Of a stretch of DNA of 35,391 nt, positions 22,035 to 33,287 are shown piece after piece. Numbering within the stretch: the first letter of the stretch is position 1; each line of letters opens with the position of its first letter. Origin of the DNA: Cristatella mucedo. Lineage: Eukaryota; Bryozoa; Phylactolaemata; Cristatellidae. The notes under the pieces are model-generated. The model was not told the DNA's origin. It saw nothing but the letters and a program-made list of their open reading frames with translations, and did not search any database. Both the position numbers and the translations under genes were made by a program. Location of the stretch: positions 1 to 35,391 of the forward strand of contig WPIO01000501.1 of assembly GCA_009760855.2 (NCBI GenBank), in the 5' to 3' direction.

Positions 22035-22250
22035 AATCGTGACATCAGCTACGTTATTACAGTTCCCTTTACTCAGGACTGCCGGCCTGTGCCGTCCGTT
22101 GTCTGGGGCTGGCAAAAGCCTCAGCAACTCGTGGCTGGTCTGCTTCCAACAGCCTAGCTCACACATAACTCCACTTCTGCTTGAGCTTCACTGATTCCTA
22201 TCACGTATCGAATCGATTTCAAGATCCCCAGTCTGGTTTTCAGTTTACTT
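22035..22250 (+). mobile_element. Degraded L2-like LINE fragment
   Basis: TCCACTTCTGCTTGAGCTTC and CGAATCGATTTCAAGAT give TPLLLELH and a R-I-x-F-K-I pattern as in LINE-C (complement of about 10420-10360), preceded by a poorly preserved RT thumb region. Confidence 0.45.
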
Positions 22251-22809
22251 TAATCGCTATCGCTAGCCTACCCTTATCACTTCCTTGCTCCTCCAGAGTG
22301 CTAACGTAGACTGCTACCGAGCGTTTTCGTGTGCTAACGAACGCGGAAATGCTCGTCAGCAGTTTGTCCTCCTTTTTTTGCCGCCAGATACTCCGACGCC
22401 TGTATCGGCGACGGCCGGCACCGGCCCAAAGGCTACGCCTTTTTTTGGGACTCACGTTGGAGATCGCACGGCACTACTGCTACGAACGTGCACACAGGCC
22501 TTCCAACAAGCAAGCGAGGCCCATGCAATGGACGACAGCCCCAGTAGACGCGTGACAATTGCTAGTGAAGCTGGCGCCTCGAAGCACAGCTGAAGTGTCG
22601 TAACAGCTGCACCGGTACCCTCAAGTTTAGCGACGATAGCAGAGTACGGCACTACTCGAGAATGCCCATACCATAATAACAAGTCAGGTCATTAACAGTT
22701 AACAGTCAAAAACAGTTCAGATCATTAGCCTAGAGCGCTATATTCCAAAGCCACACATGGGCTACACGTAAACTGCACCAGCCATGGCGTAAAAATCTTT
22801 GTTCTCCAC
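22251..22809. other. Intergenic DNA, moderately GC-rich, unassigned
   Basis: Frames at 22285-22593 and 22331-22555 (+) and 22240-22455 (-) overlap. None shows a recognised domain. Confidence 0.35.
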
Positions 22810-23025
22810 ATCGACATAATCCTGTCCCAAATTATATATTTGCATGGTGACCCTGTGCATGTCACTCCTAAATATATTGTACTTGATGTTTATTGAGCAT
22901 GCTAGCACTAATAATTCGATCGCGCTTACTTTGCCGTAAAAAGTGCATAGACAGAGATCGAGTTCTCTGAAGGTGCGTTTCTCTGAGGGTGCGTTCAAAC
23001 GTTTTATTATTATTAGTATATGGGA
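22810..23025 (+). mobile_element. LINE-A 3' end fragment
   Basis: It aligns with 29530-29710: TTTGCATGGTGACCCTGTGC, GTTTATTGAGCATG, GAGATCGAGTTCTCTGAAGG and a TTTTATTATTATTA tail. It is a 5'-truncated copy. Confidence 0.75.
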
Positions 23026-23139
23026 ATCTAATAGCTCTTCATTCACTGATCTCATTGTATCAACCATCTCCAAGAAATGCTCACTCATTTTCTCGATCAT
23101 CTTCTCTATATTTAACGTATATACACACACGTATATACA

Positions 23140-23460
23140 CCGTCAACGTAACGGTACTGTTCGACGGCAGCTCGGATGCCTTGGCGTAGCTGCACGGAAC
23201 AAGGTCGACAAGTACACGGTCATGGCTAGGTCATTGTTGGATGCCGGCTGTCGGTCCGCTTCGCTGGGGCCTTTCGTGGTCAGTGCGCTCGGAAGCTGAT
23301 GGCTCGGCAATGAAGCCTTCCTGGCTGATCGCAGCATTCCTCGAACGGAGATAACTACATTTAGACGGCTGTGCGTGTCTGACGCCATCAGTGGTTCGGA
23401 AACCGCTTAGTCCTGGCTCCTAACCCGAAAGTCGAGGACGAAATCAGGGACATCGGCAGT
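23140..23460 (+). mobile_element. Possible retroelement aspartic-protease remnant
   Basis: One frame has VTVLFDGSSDA and another ARSLLDAGC followed by PFVVSALGS. Both resemble the D-S/T-G active-site strand of LTR-retrotransposon (BEL/Pao or Gypsy type) proteases. The segment is short, frameshifted and without LTRs or RT, so the call is tentative. Confidence 0.28.
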
Positions 23461-23667
23461 ACAGGGCATCCCGGATGATGTATAAAAAATGCATTATCAG
23501 CCTTTTTAATAAATTAATTAATCTTTACTAATTAAAGTGAGAAAGTTCGTCCTTCAGTCAAGCAGCACTTCCGCCAAGTGGCACGATGGCAACCAGTACT
23601 TCCGGTAGTGACGTGGAATAGACGGGTAATTCTGCTATGACCAAGCAAAGCGAATCAGTGAGCTCTA

Positions 23668-23776
<109 letters not shown>

Positions 23777-24162
23777 AAATACATACATAGGGTTGATCTA
23801 TATATATCATATATGGACCAATCCTTATATTAAGCTAGGTTTGCAAGAGAGCGAGTCCATCCAGTCATTGACATTAGGCGCAGAATGTGCCGCTTGTGTG
23901 AGATTTATAATAACACTATGATGGTGCAGCAATTGTGAGTGTCATTCCAAAATGTCAATAAGAGAGACCATGGTAAAATTTGCGAATATGTAACTGCAAA
24001 ATGCACTCTCATAGTTGATATTGAGCAAGCCTTGCTGTGCCTGAGTTTAGTTGGCGATGAGCCTGAACAAATTGAATCTGCCTGTGACTCTTTATACGGG
24101 AATGCAATATCATTAATGTAAATTTGAAGATGGCCAACACGCACTACGTTCTGTAGATGCAG

Positions 24163-24656
24163 CTTAATGCATCTCCGTCTGTAACTCCACAAAGCCACTG
24201 AGACTAGGTGTGTGTTACACTGCAGTGTTTTGAATAGTCCACCCACAGCCTAAGCGGCTTTTGGTGGGCATTCAGTCTTTTCGGTGGGCATTCCATCACA
24301 CTTTATCTCACGCAACACAGAGAAAGTGAGAAGCAACGTTAAGTCTGGATAACAGTTGTGGCAGTGAATAGCATGGAAGTAGCAGCTCAGGACCACTGGA
24401 AATGGTGTGCCATAGTCGGCAGCTAGAGAGTAGTTATCGCTGCGTAAGAATTGTGCGAGTTCCACAGTCAAAGACCTGCATAGCAAAAGCTTCTGTCGCC
24501 AACAATCTTTAGGCGGATGAATGGAACAGCTAATGTCATGACCATAAATGACTTGAGGGCATGAGGAGGCTGAAACTGGTGCAGCTGTTCAGCTAGGTAT
24601 GGACGAGCCAAGCCGTGGCAGGCCTTATGGGTCAGCGAAAGAACTGTGCTCTGTAA
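24163..24656 (-). mobile_element. LINE-B copy 4, 3' part
   Basis: The complement of LINE-B: the 3' UTR begins at ATCTCCGTCTGTAACTCCAC (24171), followed by the C-terminal blocks to GGTCAGCGAAAGAACTGTGC and TCTGTA at 24657, where SINE-A begins. It has frameshifts and stops. Confidence 0.85.
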
Positions 24657-24832
24657 ATAAATAAATGCTAGCTGATTAAACAGCCTCTTTTTGTATAGCG
24701 ACAGAAGAGCCTTTACGGCTATCACCACCGCTTGCAGTGGTAATAAAGAATCACCCACCGCAGGAATCGAACCCACGACCTCGGGACCGAGTTCGTAAAA
24801 GCAACCGCCTTACCTAGTGTGCCATCACGGCT
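24657..24832 (-). mobile_element. SINE-A copy nested in LINE-B copy 4 (reference copy)
   Basis: Full-length on the minus strand: head GCCGTGATGGCACACTAGG, B-box region GTGGGTTCGATTCCTGCGG, body TAGCCGTAAAGGCTCTTCTG, ACAAAAAGAGGCTGTTTAAT and tail ATTTATTTATTTAC. The flanks on both sides are LINE-B in the same orientation. About 14 bp of LINE-B is missing on the SINE 5' side. Confidence 0.9.
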
Positions 24833-25210
24833 CCGGCAGCTGTCCTAGCTCTTTTAGCAAAGGACAGATATGGTCAAACCTCTGGGATTTCAAACTAGTC
24901 TTGCAGCCGTATTCAAGGCCAGCTGTAGTGGCCTAGTGACTTTTTTAGTAGCCCAGTCAAAATATAATTACAATAATCTAGACGAGACAGGACTAAGGAG
25001 CTAGTTACATTATTTTCAAGCCACCGTGGAAGACAGTTCCCAGTCTTAGATTGGGATCGGACGTGATGGCTAGCTGTGGAAGTAGTCTTTCTAATGAAGC
25101 TTTCAAAATTTAGGCAACTGTCCAAGTCAACACCTAAATTCCTATTTCAGTCAAACAGCTAAGAACTCAAAACTTGGCTATCAGTTGGGTGGGCCCAAGA
25201 GCTATGTCAG
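24833..25210 (-). mobile_element. LINE-B copy 4, 5' part
   Basis: It continues LINE-B beyond the SINE. On the minus strand SRLDYCNYILTGLLKKS and SHHVRSQSK correspond to the blocks of copy 2. It fades out near 25200 without a clear 5' end. Confidence 0.85.
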
Positions 25211-25740
25211 TGGGCACACAAGTCTGTCTTTCCTGTTAAATTTATAGTTTTCCATGATTTTTCACGGATGCAATCCGATTTCCGTATAACGCCTGGGCTT
25301 TCCACCCGCCATTTAGGACCACCGAGTTTTCACAGCAATAAATTTGGAACAAAAAGGAGGCAGGCAAGCAGAATACAAGCTTACCTGTTTCGGATAACTG
25401 CGAGGAAATCAAGTTACAAAGGAAGACACTGAGTGCCACGCTGCTGAAACTTAAAAGGAACGTCACACGCAAACTGTGCAAAAGTAAGAGACGGAAGGAG
25501 AAGCCCAGAGACTTTGTGCTTTCAAAGCCCAACGACACCCATTACGAGATCAAAAATAGAAAGAGACTGAAGGTGAGATACTGGAGGTGAGACGCGAGTA
25601 CTTTTCGACCCAGACTCTGGTATGGAGTTCATGCCCGATAGTAGGCCGGGCTCATCAGCTTGGCTTGACTTACCGCTAGATAAGTGAACACTCAAGTGCT
25701 CATTGCTATGCAATTCCGAAACTTTCCGAGATAATTTCGC
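25211..25740. other. Intergenic DNA, no recognised feature
   Basis: Short minus-strand frames at 25242-25538 and 25522-25746 show no domain. The hydrophobic run in the first is not accompanied by family motifs. Confidence 0.35.
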
Positions 25741-25754
25741 GAGCATAAGCTAGT

Positions 25755-25918
25755 ATGTAAATAAATAAATAAATATATGTACTTGATATCTTGTAATACT
25801 GTACGTGCTGTATATATATGTAAATAAATGTATACACACATATATACATACATATATTATATTTATGTTATTATATTTATTACACACACACATATATATA
25901 TATATATTATATTATTAC

Positions 25919-25956
<38 letters not shown>
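25755..25956. repeat. AATA/TATA-rich microsatellite block
   Basis: Successive AAATA, TATA, CACA and TATATA tracts, with the longest pure TA run at about 25924-25954. Confidence 0.9.
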
Positions 25957-25959
<3 letters not shown>

Positions 25960-26028
25960 GCGAACAGCTCACTGCCGGTAGACTCGCTTCGCTGAGTCAC
26001 AATAGTTCCGCCACGGAGGGCAGTGCTT

Positions 26029-26106
26029 CGCCATCTTGCCGCTTGACGGAAGTGCGCCATCTAGCCACGTGATGCAAGTGCACCGTCTTGCGGCGTCGTG
26101 AGGACT
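26029..26106. repeat. Three 26-bp tandem units with a CGCCATCTTGC-type core
   Basis: The units start exactly 26 bp apart at 26029, 26055 and 26081, with cores CGCCATCTTGCCGC, CGCCATCTAGCCAC and CACCGTCTTGCGGC, each followed by a TGA(C/T)G-like end. A partial fourth unit may precede at about 26009. The core looks similar to CTCF-type binding motifs, but this is only a resemblance. Confidence 0.7.
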
Positions 26107-26399
26107 TTCGCTTTTAATTAGTAGAGATATATATGTATGTGTGTGAGTGCGTTCGGACTGGCGCGTGTGCGAGTGTAAGTATACTGAGATGACCGCACGA
26201 TAAATCGATAAGATAGCGAGATTGCTTGACATTACAAACCGTTACCGAATGGCATGCATCACGAGCTAGGTATGTCGATCTGCGTTTAGACCGTACGAAT
26301 TAGATATCCGTAGCGATAGCAGGTCAGTTGTACTTTTGAGCTTTGAACTAAACTGGTGTACGCAACGGTTGGTGCTGTACAGCTGTGGCCTTCTGCGAT

Positions 26400-29080
26400 T
26401 TCAGAATGGGCCCTCTGCGTTAACGACGTGGAGTTGCTGAATGAAGGCGCGTATCTCTCGATTGCTGCCGCACTCGGCTACCGTCTGCACGCCTGCGCGT
26501 ATCGGTGCAGCGACGACGCTTCATTAGCGTCGCTTCAAGGAGCCAGCGCCCTCAGTACGTTCCGTGCGTCTGCTAGGAATGTGAAGCTCTGCGCTTGCAA
26601 TATAGAGGTAGCGTAGCCAAGGTAGCGTAGCAAAGGCGAAAACGATACCGTGTCTTCCTAACAATGTAACTGCGTTCAGGCATGTTCTGCGCGTGGCTTC
26701 ATGGCGTATACACTGCTGCTGGACGTGAATGTCAGCGACAAAACTCGGCTGGGAAGACGTTAGCGCCACCCAGACGAGACCGACGAGTAAAGAGTCCCGC
26801 TCGAGCGACCGCCACGCTCCCGCTCGCTATTGGAACAAGCCCACTCGACCGGGTCATGCTAAATGGCACGTCTCACATTCAGCAGAGATCAACGGAGCCT
26901 ACAGCGTGCGCGAAGAGCGTCCGCTGTCGGTCGAAGAGCTTTCGGCGCGAGCGTCACAATGGAGGCGAGCGCAAGGTCTGCAGAGCGCTGGGAGCTGCGC
27001 TGGCGAAGCTGCTGCGCACAGCTTCCCTGCGCCGCCCACTCGTCTCCAGTCGCATGCTCGCGTCGCGCCCGAGCGAATTCATGGTCGCGCGGTTTAGGGT
27101 GGGTGACGAATTGGGCCGCGGTTCGCCCAAGCAACGCGAGGCTCATTGGCTGTAAGCGGGCCGCGGTGGGTGAGGCAGGAGCAGTGCGAGCTTGCGACGC
27201 CATCGGCCGACCCGGCAGTGCGCACAACGCATTTCGGCGAGCTCAAATTTGCGCGGTCGACGAGGCACGCTCTTTATTTTTATTGCAAACGAGCGCTACG
27301 CCGTCCTGGCGCTTGAACACGTGAAGCCGCTGCTGCGAAATACAAAGCCATCGCAGCGCCAATTCGCCAAGCCTTTGTGGCGCAATACAAAGCCGGCTGC
27401 CAGTTCAGCGAATTCTATTTTTGCGTTGCACTCGTGATACAATCGCGCCCTCCCCCCCCCCCCGAGCGCAGGGCCTCGCGGGGGGGGGGGGGGGCTTGGA
27501 GAAGTAAATGGGGGTGGGGACCCGCAAGGTCGGCGAGTCGGAGGGTCGGCCCGCGAGAGCTGCCAGTTCCTCGCGCTCGACAGCCGAAGCGACGCAAACG
27601 CAGCCTCTGCCGCCGCCGTGTCACTGCCGGCGGGTCGGAGCCCAGCTCGCGCCTATCCGTGTACGGCGCGTCGGACGGCGACGCGCGGCCGCTGGCGCGA
27701 GCGTCGCCGGAGCCAAAGCGGCTCGAGCGAGCGAACGCCTGGCCGCGGCCCACACTACCGGCCGACGTGTCGTCAAGCTTACCCCTAAAGGCAATGGGCT
27801 CCGAGGCGGCAGGCTGCGGTCATGAGTCACACACAGGCTGCGGTCAGGAGCGACTAACTTACCCGCTGGCCAGCAGCCGCAGCAGTGACGGCGGCCCCGC
27901 GGCGGTCCCCGAGACGCCTCGGTCTAGCGTATCCGATATGTCGTCGCTCTTGGCTGGCCGGCGCCGCACGGGCACACGACACTTCTACGACCTACCCCGG
28001 TACGTGGTCGTCGACGCTGGAGCGGTCGCAGGAGTGGCACCGCCGTCTCTGCCTGCCGCTGCCGGTCGCTCCCGTCGGTCAGCTGCTCGGGCTGCTGCGT
28101 CACCAAGCCGTCCGCCGCCAGGGGTTCGTTACATAAAATGACCCAGCTCAGAATGGCACCGGCGAGCGTTCCATCGAATCGATCGAGCGCAGCGCCGACA
28201 CGTGCCGCGGCCGTGGCCCGTGGACGAGTTTACGTCGCTGCGCGCGCCACTTCGCGGCTTCGTAGACAAGAGCCCAAGAAGCAGCGAAGCCGGCGGAGCC
28301 GGCGATCCGGAACTCGTGCGGCGACCAGCTCATCGGCCAGGCCTGATCGCCCCAAGAGCTCGCCGCCGAGCCGTCAGAGCTCGGCCTGTCGCGGGGTGGC
28401 ATGCTACGGGCATCGCACTCGCGGCGGCGGCGGCTCGACGAGCGTCGTGTCGCGAGCGTCCGGGTCGTCCGTCGCGTCTAGCGCAGCCAGCGCACGGTCG
28501 TCCGAGCGGCGCCAAGCTTCCTGCCCGCCCCTTGACGGTTTCGGCACCTGCGGTCGAGCACGCCGCCATCGTGACGGTCAACTAGAGGCGAGGCTGCCCG
28601 GCTAAATAGGTAGACGTCGAATGGCGGGCGGCAATCGCCACTCAGCTGTACACGGACGGACGCTGGCCCGAACGGCCCCTACACTGCTCTAGTGACCCTC
28701 CCTCTGCTACCCGGCACCCCGTGCACCACGTGAACGGCTTGCGTCCGCCAGCGGTCCCCTACCGCCGGCCCCCTCCGTAGCATTTCGTAGCGGACGGCCA
28801 CAAAAAAAGCACTGGCAGGCTGCGTTGGCGCGACAGTTACGGGCGCAGCTTTCGACGTCTCCCTCGTCCGGACAAAACTGGGCCGCTAGCGAAGCCCTCG
28901 TAACGACGGAAGTGCCAGCTGACGCGCGACAAACAACGGTGACGCTTTGAGTCTTGGTTAAGTGGCTAGCGGCTTGTAGGTGCTGCGCCGATGCGTGCAG
29001 GCGTGCAGCCGACTAGACGGAGCTAGCGGACAGCGAAGGGCAGAAACGAAGAGCGCTCCCAGCGTAAGATAGCAAGTGAT
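26400..29080. promoter_or_regulatory. CpG-rich domain, possible promoter/first exon of a neighbouring gene
   Basis: CpG density is very high compared with the rest of the window: the line 27661-27720 has 16 CpGs in 60 bp, against one in 6961-7020. Long overlapping frames on both strands (for example 27377-28141 +, 254 codons; 28138-28605 +; 27415-27753 -) rich in R, S, A and P are expected in such GC-rich DNA and show no domain. In AT-richer animal genomes such islands usually mark promoters. A GC-rich transposon or a foreign insert are alternatives. No coding sequence could be supported. Confidence 0.4.
27452..27494. repeat. C12 and G15 homopolymer tracts in inverted arrangement
   Basis: C12 (27452-27463) and G15 (27480-27494) are separated by a 16-nt spacer that itself contains GGGCC. 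They can pair as a 12-bp G:C hairpin, or the G run can form a quadruplex. Confidence 0.9.
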
Positions 29081-29204
29081 TAAGCAGTAGCTCAGAAAGA
29101 TCGGTTTGCTAAAGGCGAAGGGTTAATAGCGACGACCGAAAGTAGCCGCGGCGTACAGCGACTCCCACGCGGCTCCACGGCCTTGAGCACAAATCGGCGG
29201 CTCA

Positions 29205-29725
29205 GCTGCTGAGACGTATCTACTTACTGCACGGCTTCGACTTGTAGGCTGCCTAACCGTGGACTGTCGCCTAACCGGTACAGAAACAACCCACTTTTCG
29301 GAATCCGACAGTTTACCACTACCTCGTACAAACCTCAAATCCTTTTGAGACCGTGCATTTAGTTCGTGTGCTCCCAAAGCCTGGAACTCCCTCCCGACTT
29401 GCGTCAGAACATCCCCTGACTTGACCACATTTAAAAAGAATTTAAAACACCTATTTAGGACAGCATTTAGTGGGTCCCTGTGATTCGTCCTTTGTGTGCT
29501 TATGCGTGCTGACACTGTGCATGTTGCCACTAACCACATTTGCATGCTGACCCTGTGCATGTAACCTCTAACCATGTTATTCATGTTGTTTATCAAGCAT
29601 GATATTACTCACCATTCAATCGCTTTTCCCTTTGCAGCAAATGTAAAGCGCCTAGGAAGAGATTTAGTTCTCTGAGGGCACTTTATCAAGTGCATTATTA
29701 TTGTTATTATTATTATAACGCAATT
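29205..29725 (+). mobile_element. LINE-A copy, 3' end
   Basis: The sequence from GGAATCCGACAGTTTACC through GCCTGGAACTCCCTCC and TTTAGTGGGTCCCTGTGATT matches the complement of 1150-1340. The 3' UTR then runs to AATGTAAAGCGCCTAGGAAG, TTTAGTTCTCTGAGGGCACT and a (TTA)n tail at 29695-29718. It is oriented opposite to copy 1. The 5' border is diffuse, between about 29200 and 29280. It sits inside the CpG-rich domain. Confidence 0.88.
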
Positions 29726-29835
29726 CAGGAACCGCGAATGATGTTTAGGGCTAGGCAGTCACAATGCGTCTGCTTTAGCATGCCGCCCTTTCTACGAACC
29801 ATTCCACCTCAAATAAATGTCCATTCGATTTGCAG

Positions 29836-30316
29836 CACGAGCAGCAAGAGCAGGCCGGCGGAGTGGCCCGCTAGGGCGCGAGGAAGCGCGAGCGGCAAAT
29901 TCCGACGACATCGCGGCGTGGCCGGCCGGCGTCTGTTACTTGGTCATGGCCTCGCTCTCGTCCGTACCGTTTGACTTACTGCCGCGCACTCGTCGGCTCT
30001 CGATCTGCGGATTCCTTTGGCGAGCGTCTCTTTCCTTTGCATTCATCTCCCCACCCCCCCCCGGCAGGAGAGGCGAGCGGACGCAGAGGCGCACAAATTC
30101 GGCCGGTAGGATGGAGGCGGAGGGAATAATCGGGCTCACTCCGCGTCGGGACGACGCCGTTAAAGCGGCCTCCGAAAAGGACCCCTGCTGCTGCGGAGGC
30201 GCTCGGAGGCGCACGGTCGCCGTAGCTACGGTAGCTGTCGCTCGGCGTCACGGCCAAGGTCCCGAGGCCGAGTCCCGATCATACGCCAGCGGATCGCCTG
30301 GCCTAATCTCGATTCC
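29836..30316 (+). other. Candidate exon in CpG-rich DNA (unrecognised)
   Basis: A possible acceptor TCGATTTGCAG precedes 29836 and a consensus donor GTAAGT starts at 30317. Between them one frame is open for about 160 codons (ending G-L-I-S-I-P before the donor), with a hydrophobic stretch near 29930-30050. No domain is recognised and GC-rich DNA stays open by chance, so this is only a candidate. Confidence 0.2.
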
Positions 30317-30329
30317 GTAAGTCCTTGAC

Positions 30330-30904
30330 ATCCGCTCGGCAAAATGCAGCGCGGACAGCCGACCGTCTCTCGAGGCTCCGCCGATGCGCCCGACTTGTCC
30401 AGCGAGTGCTGCATATACCACCCAGCATGCCCGGTGGCCAGAGCAGTGGAGCTTCCTTTTGAGGCGGAAGTTGAGGTTAACAGCTGCTTTTCACTGTCGG
30501 TCCTCTGGGAGCGACTCTGAAAGCGAGCGTGTCCGATGGGCTTCGTGAGAGTCAGCCGCCTTCGACCCATTTCAGCTGCTTGCGTCTCTCCTGCAAGCCA
30601 CAAATTGAGCTTCAGCTATGCGGCGGTACCCTGTACTGGAAACACTCAAGAGGCATCGGCAGCGGGGAATGAAGACCAGTCGTTGGGAGATAAGAGAGAA
30701 ATGTAGCTCAGGCCGACAACCGGACTGATAGACTAGACACCGTAAGGCGACACCATGGACACGTGTGCGACTGATGTTAAGGGCTCAGCGAAGCAAGGCT
30801 AATAAGTGAAGGCATGTCAGTGACTACCCCCCTGAAGGTTGGGGCATAATCAATGAGTCTAAAAGCCAATACAATGAATTATAGAGCTATCGTTTCACAT
30901 ATAG

Positions 30905-30905
<1 letters not shown>
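30330..30905. other. GC-rich tail of the CpG domain, then plain intergenic DNA
   Basis: A 125-codon minus-strand frame at 30226-30603 has no recognisable domain. Nothing was identified after 30600. Confidence 0.35.

Positions 30906-30907
<2 letters not shown>

Positions 30908-30935
<28 letters not shown>
30908..30935. repeat. (TA)n microsatellite
   Basis: A pure TA run flanked by CGA...TCG, making a 34-bp perfect palindrome (CGATATA...TATATCG). Confidence 0.9.
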
Positions 30936-31026
30936 CGTTAAATGATAGGCATGCACAGCACACCGTCACAAAAAGAGGCAAGTTTACTGGGGCAGGAAAA
31001 GCTAACTGAAGCAGATTAATCTTCAG

Positions 31027-31029
<3 letters not shown>

Positions 31030-31067
<38 letters not shown>

Positions 31068-31093
31068 ATGTATGTGTGTGTGTGTGTGCGTGC

Positions 31094-31124
<31 letters not shown>

Positions 31125-31129
31125 TGTGT

Positions 31130-31168
<39 letters not shown>
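31030..31168. repeat. Compound (TA)n-(TG)n microsatellite
   Basis: TA repeats at about 31030-31060 pass into TG repeats with a few TATG, GCGTGCG and TGTATG interruptions up to 31168. Confidence 0.96.
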
Positions 31169-31170
<2 letters not shown>

Positions 31171-32345
31171 CTGCATGCGCGTACATCGATGAGTAGACGT
31201 TGGACCTGATGCATAGAGCTTAACTATCTTAGACGTGCTGGTGGAGATTGCATAGAACGGTGTCGTGGGAAGAGAAGAGGGACAGCAGACGGGTGAATAA
31301 GCCACAGTGCATAGTATCAGTACGCACAAGCATACTTTGTGTAATGAACAGAGTGACTGAGAGAGAACGAGTTGAGGAGCGGGTGTGCAGGGCTCTAGTG
31401 AGAGCGATCTCATCTAACTTGTCGCTAACCGGCCAGCCGAATAAACTGCACTCCAGACAGAGGCCGTGTGCATTTTTCACACGCACACGTAGACAGCAAG
31501 TCACTTTGGCGATGCACTCACGCTCTCGCGCAGTGGCGCTGAGCGTAGCCAAGCAGCGCCCTCTCTCTAAGATGGGTCGCCATTACAGTAGAGGTGGGAG
31601 CTCTCTAGCCAACTCATCGATTACTCGAGCCTTCGCAAGAAGCTGGTCGGTGACTGAGTTCGGACACTCCTGCGCAAAGGGAAGTACGCCCGCGACCGTT
31701 GCATCTCGCCGCTCCGAGGCCCCGACGCTTTTTCTTAATAGGGGCATGAGTTATTGAGCAGCCTCAGTCTCGACAGCTACGATTGCCGTTGCTTGGCAAT
31801 CTATGGTTTGCAACAACAATGGCTAGCGCCTCGATAGATATTATCGAGCGCCTACAGTCCGCACCCTAGCTCGAGGCTTATCGCTGGAAGCCGTCTCTCA
31901 AGCACGAAACTGAGATCACTACCGCGCCAGCGGCTTACATCCGGCTCAGCCCACGCCCTGCAACAAGCACAGCTCGCTGCAAGGTCACTCGGAGCGAGCT
32001 GAGCCACTACCGGCTGCGGGTCGCCTGCAAGCAAGCATTGCCATTCGCCTTTAGCAGGCTTCGGTCCGTGACTCGGCTGCACCAGTGATGCTTGCTGGGC
32101 GGGAGATTGGCATATTGCCAGCCTGCACAGAGCAGCCTGCAGTCGAACGGGTGTTCGCCGCACTGAAGCTTGAGACCTCAAAAGCGCCCGAGATCACTCA
32201 ACCTGAGGCTAAACTAAAGAGCCAGGGCGCTACAACGAAAAGCCAATAGAGCAACGCACGTGGATTTTTCGTTAAGAAGAAGCGCAGGTGTCGATGATTC
32301 ACTAGTACGTCTGCTGGTGCGGTTAACAGTAGTGATTAGGATTGG
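31169..32345. other. Intergenic DNA with unassigned frames
   Basis: A 169-codon frame (31248-31757 +) and minus-strand frames at 31229-31552 and 31852-32181 have no recognised domain. AATAAACTGCACTCC at 31440 followed by GT-rich DNA resembles a polyadenylation site, but no upstream coding unit could be tied to it. Confidence 0.3.
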
Positions 32346-32353
32346 AGAGACCG

Positions 32354-32824
<471 letters not shown>

Positions 32825-33164
32825 AAAGAAAAAAGGAGAAGACAGACAAAAAAGCGAGAAAGAGACAGCTAGGCGTTGCTCTGGAATACCACTAGGAGAT
32901 GACTAACAGATGGCATGTAAAAAGGCACATTGAGTCAAACTTCAAGCATGAGAAACAAATAATTGCTAAACAGACAAGCGAACAAAACTAGCTTGGTGAA
33001 GCTTGCATTCACTCAGTATTTTTCAATTAGATCCAAAAAGCTTATAATGAGGTGCAGGATTACAAAGCACATATGAGTCAGCTTTCGACCGGGTAGATCC
33101 TGGAGCCTTAGCCAATGCGGATCAGACTAGCTTTTATAACCAATAGTGGTTGGATGTATTTAAT

Positions 33165-33255
33165 CACCTATAATAATAATAATAAAAATAATAAATTTTC
33201 TAGCGCCCTCAGTGAGCTGAATCTCTTTTTAGGTACTTTACAATTGCTATGAAGA
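33165..33255 (-). mobile_element. LINE-A 3'-tail fragment
   Basis: On the minus strand: ATTGTAAAGTACCTAAAAAG, AGATTCAGCTCACTGAGGGC and GCTAGAAAATTTATTATTTT, matching the last bases of LINE-A (29645-29710), with an AAT/TTA tail. Confidence 0.65.
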
Positions 33256-33287
33256 AAGCATTAACAAGTGATTCGCGGTAAAAACGT

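Noticed and set aside
26000-26400. LTR of a Gypsy-type element
   Set aside because: The composition and tandem cores are suggestive, but no TG...CA ends, primer binding site or partner LTR could be found.
27377-28605. Long overlapping R/S/A/P-rich frames on both strands as protein genes
   Set aside because: All frames stay open in this GC-rich DNA, no domain is recognisable and no consistent splice structure was found.
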